A stretch of 15,105 nucleotides of DNA from positions 1 to 15,105 of the forward strand of contig JAAVYX010000028.1 of assembly GCA_022791355.1 (NCBI GenBank), given 5' to 3'. The number at the start of each line of letters is the position of its first letter. Within the stretch, counting starts at the first letter, position 1. Source of the stretch: Clostridiales bacterium. GTDB lineage: Bacteria; Bacillota; Clostridia; Oscillospirales; Acutalibacteraceae. The notes below the pieces were generated by a model. That model was not told where the DNA came from and searched no databases. It worked only from the letters and a program-made list of their open reading frames with translations. This document shows, in pieces, positions 11,928-15,105 of the stretch. A program made the position numbers and the translations under genes.

Positions 11928-14204
11928 ATGAACAACGTATATAAGAAATCGGTAAGCCTGCTTCTCTGCGCCATCATGGCCTCCTCCGGCACAGCGCTGG
12001 CCCTGGACGGAAGACCCGGCGCCATCAGCGGCGTCACCCTTTCGGCCTCTGCTGATACGGTCGCCCCCACGGCGGCCAGTATCAAGGCGGGGACGACCAA
12101 GGACGAAACGGTTTACATTTTTCTCTATCCCGACGGCAGCGTCCGCAGTCAGACGGTCAGCGGCTGGCTGCACAATCCGGACGGCCTGCGCGGGGTGGCC
12201 GAGCGGGTGAACCTGCAAAATGTGAAGAACGTAAAGAGCGATCTGGCCCCCACATTGCGGGACGGCCTGCTGAGCTGGGACACCGACGAGACCGACGTTT
12301 ACTATCAGGGACAGACCGACCTGACCCCGCCGGTGACCATGGCGGTCTCCTACACGCTGGACGGACAGCCGATCGCTCCCGCCGAGCTGGCCGGCCGGTC
12401 CGGCCGGGTGACCATCACCCTGCGGTTTATCAACAACACCGGAAAGAGCCAGACCGTAGCTGGCGAGACCCGTACCGTTTACACCCCCTTTGCAGTGGCG
12501 GCGGTCTGTAATCTGCCGACCGATACCTTTAAAAACGTAAGCTGCGGCGATCTGCCCCTCGTGGCCGAGGGCAATAATCAGATGGTGGCCATCGCCGCCC
12601 TGCCGGGCCTTAAAGAGAGCCTTGGCGATTCCTACGATCTTCTCCGGGACGAGGCGGGCATTGAGCTGAAGGATACCTTTACCATCACCGCCGACGCGAC
12701 CGATTTCTCCATGGGGTCCATCCTGGCCGCCGTCACCAGCGACCTGCCGCTGGACAGTCTGAAAAAGGCGGCGGATTTCAGTGAACTGACCGACGCGCTG
12801 GACGACTTACAGGCGGCTGCGGGAACCTTGCAGGACGGCACGGCGGCCCTGGCCGACGGGATGGGAACCTTTGCCGGTAAGCTGGGCGAGCTGGCGGCGG
12901 GTATCGACGGTCTGGCCGGCGGCATAGACGCTTTAGCCGCCGGCGCGGGACAGGTAACGACCGGCGCGGCCGACCTGAAAGCCGGGGCCGACGCTCTGTA
13001 CAGCGGCGTGCAGACGGCGGCGGGGGGCGCAAAGTCTTTGCAGGCCGGCGCCGCGGACCTAAAGGCGGGGGCGGCCGAACTGCAAACCGGTGCGGTCTCC
13101 CTAAACCAGAACACCCAGACCTTAAAGGCGGGGGCAGCAGGGGTTTCCCAAGGAGTGCAGGATTACACGGCGGCCATTGGTCAGCTGTTCGCTGCGGTCA
13201 TGGGGAAGCTGCCGGCGCTGGAGGAAGAGATGAGCGGCGTACAGGCTGCGGTTACTGAGCAGATGAACACGACGGCGGGGGATTTACAAGCCGCCGCTGG
13301 GGACATGACCCAGATTATGACCACCCTTTCTACCCTCATTGGCCAAATCGACGCCATGGAGCAGACCGGCGCGGCCGACCCGTCGGTCACCGCTCCTCTT
13401 AAGACCACCGCCCTGACCTTGTACGATCAGCTGAACGGTCACATCGACCGCCTAAAGGCTTTGGGCGGCGATCTGGAGACCCTGTCGGGTACGGCCCGGA
13501 AGGTTGCCGGGGATTTGAATCAGCAGTATAACCAGATGAAGGAGAAGCTGGTCCCCATGCAGCAGGAGCTTACGGAAAAGTCGGCCCAGCTTGCCGCCGG
13601 CGCGGAGAACCTGTCCGACGGCGCCAATCGGCTGGCGGCCGGAACCGAGCAGCTGTCTGGCGGCGCGTCCAGCCTATCCGGCGGCGCGGACCGGTTGGCC
13701 GACGGGACCGATACGCTTGCCGCCGGCGCGGGGCAGCTGGAAAGCGGCGCGGCGGACCTGTCGGCCGGAGCCGGTAAGCTGGCGGCCGGAACCGAAGCGG
13801 CCGGCGCAGGCGCGGCGGCCCTACAGGCGGGCAAGGGACAGCTGCAAAGCGGCGCGTCCCAGTTAAACCAGGCGGCCGGAAACCTGCGGGATAAAACCGG
13901 CGAGCTGCGGGACGGCATGTCTCAGTTTAAGTCCGACGGCGTGGACCGGCTGCATCGTACGGCGGGGGAGATGACCGATCAGCTGGAGGAGCTCTTGGAG
14001 CTGAGAGACGCGCTGGTGGAGCGGGCCGAGTCCTATACCTCCTATACCGGCAGTCCCGAAGGAGCCCAGAGTAAGGTGAAGTTTGTTCTTAAGACCGACG
14101 CTATTGAGAAGGAGACGGCGGCCGAGACCGCCGCCGCGCCGGAGAAGCCGGCCAAGGTCAGCTTTTGGCAGCGGATTGTGAACCTGTTTAAAAGAAAGGA
14201 TTAG
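11928..14204 (+). CDS. Large secreted protein with seven-residue Leu-Gly/Ala repeats, MMPL partner
   Basis: A 758-residue protein of unproven function. A signal peptide (KKSVSLLLCAIMASSGTALA) should send it outside the membrane. An N-terminal domain (about 55-285), starting KDETVYIFLYPDGSV and containing beta-like segments (SGRVTITLRFINNTG), is followed by two blocks of heptad repeats of the type L-x-x-G-A-x-x at about 294-408 and 550-667, like those of YhgE/Pip-type proteins. A non-repeat helical spacer of about 140 residues separates the blocks. The tail (FWQRIVNLFKRKD) is short, basic and amphipathic, not a membrane helix. AAAGGAG precedes the ATG and the exporter gene ends 22 bases upstream. 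I infer a long helical rod that works with the exporter, as adaptor, spacer or cargo chaperone; surface-structure roles are possible too. Confidence 0.85.
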   Translation: MNNVYKKSVSLLLCAIMASSGTALALDGRPGAISGVTLSASADTVAPTAASIKAGTTKDETVYIFLYPDGSVRSQTVSGWLHNPDGLRGVAERVNLQNVKNVKSDLAPTLRDGLLSWDTDETDVYYQGQTDLTPPVTMAVSYTLDGQPIAPAELAGRSGRVTITLRFINNTGKSQTVAGETRTVYTPFAVAAVCNLPTDTFKNVSCGDLPLVAEGNNQMVAIAALPGLKESLGDSYDLLRDEAGIELKDTFTITADATDFSMGSILAAVTSDLPLDSLKKAADFSELTDALDDLQAAAGTLQDGTAALADGMGTFAGKLGELAAGIDGLAGGIDALAAGAGQVTTGAADLKAGADALYSGVQTAAGGAKSLQAGAADLKAGAAELQTGAVSLNQNTQTLKAGAAGVSQGVQDYTAAIGQLFAAVMGKLPALEEEMSGVQAAVTEQMNTTAGDLQAAAGDMTQIMTTLSTLIGQIDAMEQTGAADPSVTAPLKTTALTLYDQLNGHIDRLKALGGDLETLSGTARKVAGDLNQQYNQMKEKLVPMQQELTEKSAQLAAGAENLSDGANRLAAGTEQLSGGASSLSGGADRLADGTDTLAAGAGQLESGAADLSAGAGKLAAGTEAAGAGAAALQAGKGQLQSGASQLNQAAGNLRDKTGELRDGMSQFKSDGVDRLHRTAGEMTDQLEELLELRDALVERAESYTSYTGSPEGAQSKVKFVLKTDAIEKETAAETAAAPEKPAKVSFWQRIVNLFKRKD

Positions 14205-14238
14205 CGCGTGCTGTCGGCATACGCCGGCGCATAAACCC

Positions 14239-14279
14239 AAACCGCCCGCAGAGGCTTCTGCGGGCGGTTTCTTTCCGCT
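14239..14279 (+). terminator. Strong terminator after the MMPL operon
   Basis: aaaccgcccgcaga (14239-14252) pairs perfectly over 14 bp with tctgcgggcggttt (14257-14270) across ggct. The stem ends in three T, then ctttccg and a run of seven or more T. It closes the tetR-MMPL-repeat protein region. Confidence 0.85.
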
Positions 14280-14418
14280 TTTTTTGCGGCAGGTAAATTA
14301 TTGCTTTTTCTTTATTTGCTGGTATGAGACTTCCGCCAGCTAAAAAGATAATACACTTTTGAAGAAACATTCCCGCTCATTTAAATAATGAAAAAGAAGA
14401 AAATTTGCTGGGCGGTAT
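14280..14418. other. AT-rich spacer between convergent transcription units
   Basis: No gene, promoter or repeat that I can support. The stretch is notably rich in A and T compared with the surrounding genes and separates the terminators of the MMPL operon and of feoB. Confidence 0.4.
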
Positions 14419-14461
14419 AAAAAACGGCTATCCGGGCCGGGACAGGCTGGATAGCCGTTTT
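14419..14461 (-). terminator. Terminator of feoB
   Basis: aaaacggctatcc (14421-14433) pairs over 13 bp with ggatagccgtttt (14449-14461). On the minus strand the stem is followed by a run of six T (bases 14424-14419). A further hairpin, gcccgc/gcgggc at 14477-14492, lies between it and the feoB stop, so the transcript end has two stacked stem-loops. Confidence 0.8.
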
Positions 14462-14526
14462 ACATTGAAAGCGCCTGCCCGCAGAAGCGGGCGGATGCGT
14501 AAAAACAATATCGCAGCTACTATTTT

Positions 14527-15105
14527 TTATCCCAATCCCGGAAGAATACCGCCGGCCAGCCGGCAGACGGCCGCAAGGCAGATACAGAGCAGCACGCCCA
14601 GCAGGGTGGGAATAAGGAATGCTGCCGCCGTCCACTTCCAGCTTCCGGTTTCCTTGCGAATGGTCAGACAGGTGGTGGAGCAGGGAAAATGGACCAGAGA
14701 AAAGGCCAGAAAGCAGACGGCGGTTATCCAGGTCCAGCCGTTGGCCGCGAGAACGCCCCGCAGCTCGAAAAGACTGCCGGCCTCCAGCATACTGCCGGTG
14801 GATAGATAGCTCATCAGTATGATGGGCACCACGATCTCATTGGCCGGAAAGCCCAAAATAAAGGCCATGAGGATATAGCCGTCCAGTCCCATCAGGCGGC
14901 CCAGCGGCTCTAAAAATCCGGCGCAGTGGTCCAGCAGGCTGACCCCGCCCGCCGAAACGTTGGCCATGAGGAAGATGACTAGACCGGCGGGGACCGCTAC
15001 CGTCACCGCCCGGCCCAGTACGAAGACGGTCCGGTCCAAGGTGGAGCGGCAGAGCACCCGCAGCACGTCGGGCTTGCGGTAGGGGGGAAGCTCCAGGGTA
15101 AAGGA
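14527..15105 (-). CDS. feoB: Ferrous iron transport protein FeoB, C-terminal part (runs off window)
   Basis: The last 192 residues of FeoB, the GTPase-linked Fe2+ permease of the cytoplasmic membrane. The visible part begins at SFTLELPPYRKPDVLR, the conserved LPPYR element between the two Gate domains. It then has hydrophobic helices (VAVPAGLVIFLMANV, ILMAFILGFPANEIVVPIIL) and the second Gate signature HFPCSTTCLTIRKETGSWKWT region with its conserved Cys. The last helix (LIPTLLGVLLCICLAAVCRLAGG) ends the protein. The GTPase domain lies beyond the window edge, so intactness and any feoA partner cannot be judged. Only the first base of the window edge limits it; the reading frame is open to 15105. 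Confidence 0.92.
   Translation of the reverse strand, partial: SFTLELPPYRKPDVLRVLCRSTLDRTVFVLGRAVTVAVPAGLVIFLMANVSAGGVSLLDHCAGFLEPLGRLMGLDGYILMAFILGFPANEIVVPIILMSYLSTGSMLEAGSLFELRGVLAANGWTWITAVCFLAFSLVHFPCSTTCLTIRKETGSWKWTAAAFLIPTLLGVLLCICLAAVCRLAGGILPGLG

Noticed and set aside
12820..13930. Low-complexity or collagen-like artefact in the repeat protein
   Set aside because: The seven-residue periodicity with Leu at a fixed place, mirrored by 21-bp DNA spacing in one continuous frame with signal peptide and terminator, indicates a real helical repeat protein.

Overview
The window reads as chromosomal DNA of a GC-rich Firmicute, most likely an anaerobic gut-type clostridium of the Oscillospirales (Flavonifractor/Oscillibacter-like). 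This is inferred from the GC-rich codon use, strong AGGAGG-type ribosome sites, a stand-alone ECF transporter module, a clostridial-type FeoB end and the TetR/MMPL/repeat-protein neighbourhood. I could not run a database search, so the genus is a guess.

Layout, left to right. (1) 1-2477, + strand: a hairpin-rich leader, glmM (phosphoglucosamine mutase, cell-wall precursor synthesis) and, overlapping its end, a small RlmI/RlmK-type SAM methyltransferase. (2) 2605-3423, +: a two-helix membrane protein with an unrecognised cytosolic domain. A textbook Shine-Dalgarno and an in-frame ATG lie inside the gene, exactly where the soluble domain begins. (3) 3578-6100, +: ecfA1-ecfA2-ecfT, the complete energising module of a group II ECF vitamin/metal transporter, translationally coupled, with no S component nearby. 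(4) 6254-8235, - strand: a 59-residue ribbon-helix-helix protein and an orphan OppA-like peptide-binding lipoprotein, separated by a strong terminator. (5) 8248-8860: gene-free DNA with a tandem array of hairpins upstream of the lipoprotein gene and a 166-bp imperfect palindrome resembling a MITE. (6) 8869-14270, +: a TetR regulator whose sigma-A-type promoter is bracketed by two matching TGAC-N5-GTCA palindromes, then an MMPL/RND-superfamily exporter, then a large secreted protein built mostly of seven-residue Leu/Gly/Ala repeats, closed by a strong terminator. (7) 14419-15105, -: the C-terminal end of feoB (ferrous iron permease) running off the window, with its terminator.

How the parts work together. 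The most coherent accessory unit is TetR-MMPL-repeat protein: a self-regulated switch, a proton-driven membrane exporter and a partner predicted to be outside the membrane that could act as an extracellular adaptor or cargo guide. The ECF module would serve S components encoded elsewhere. The glmM-methyltransferase pair looks like housekeeping. The most unusual non-coding content is the hairpin array and the palindromic element between the lipoprotein gene and the tetR promoter.
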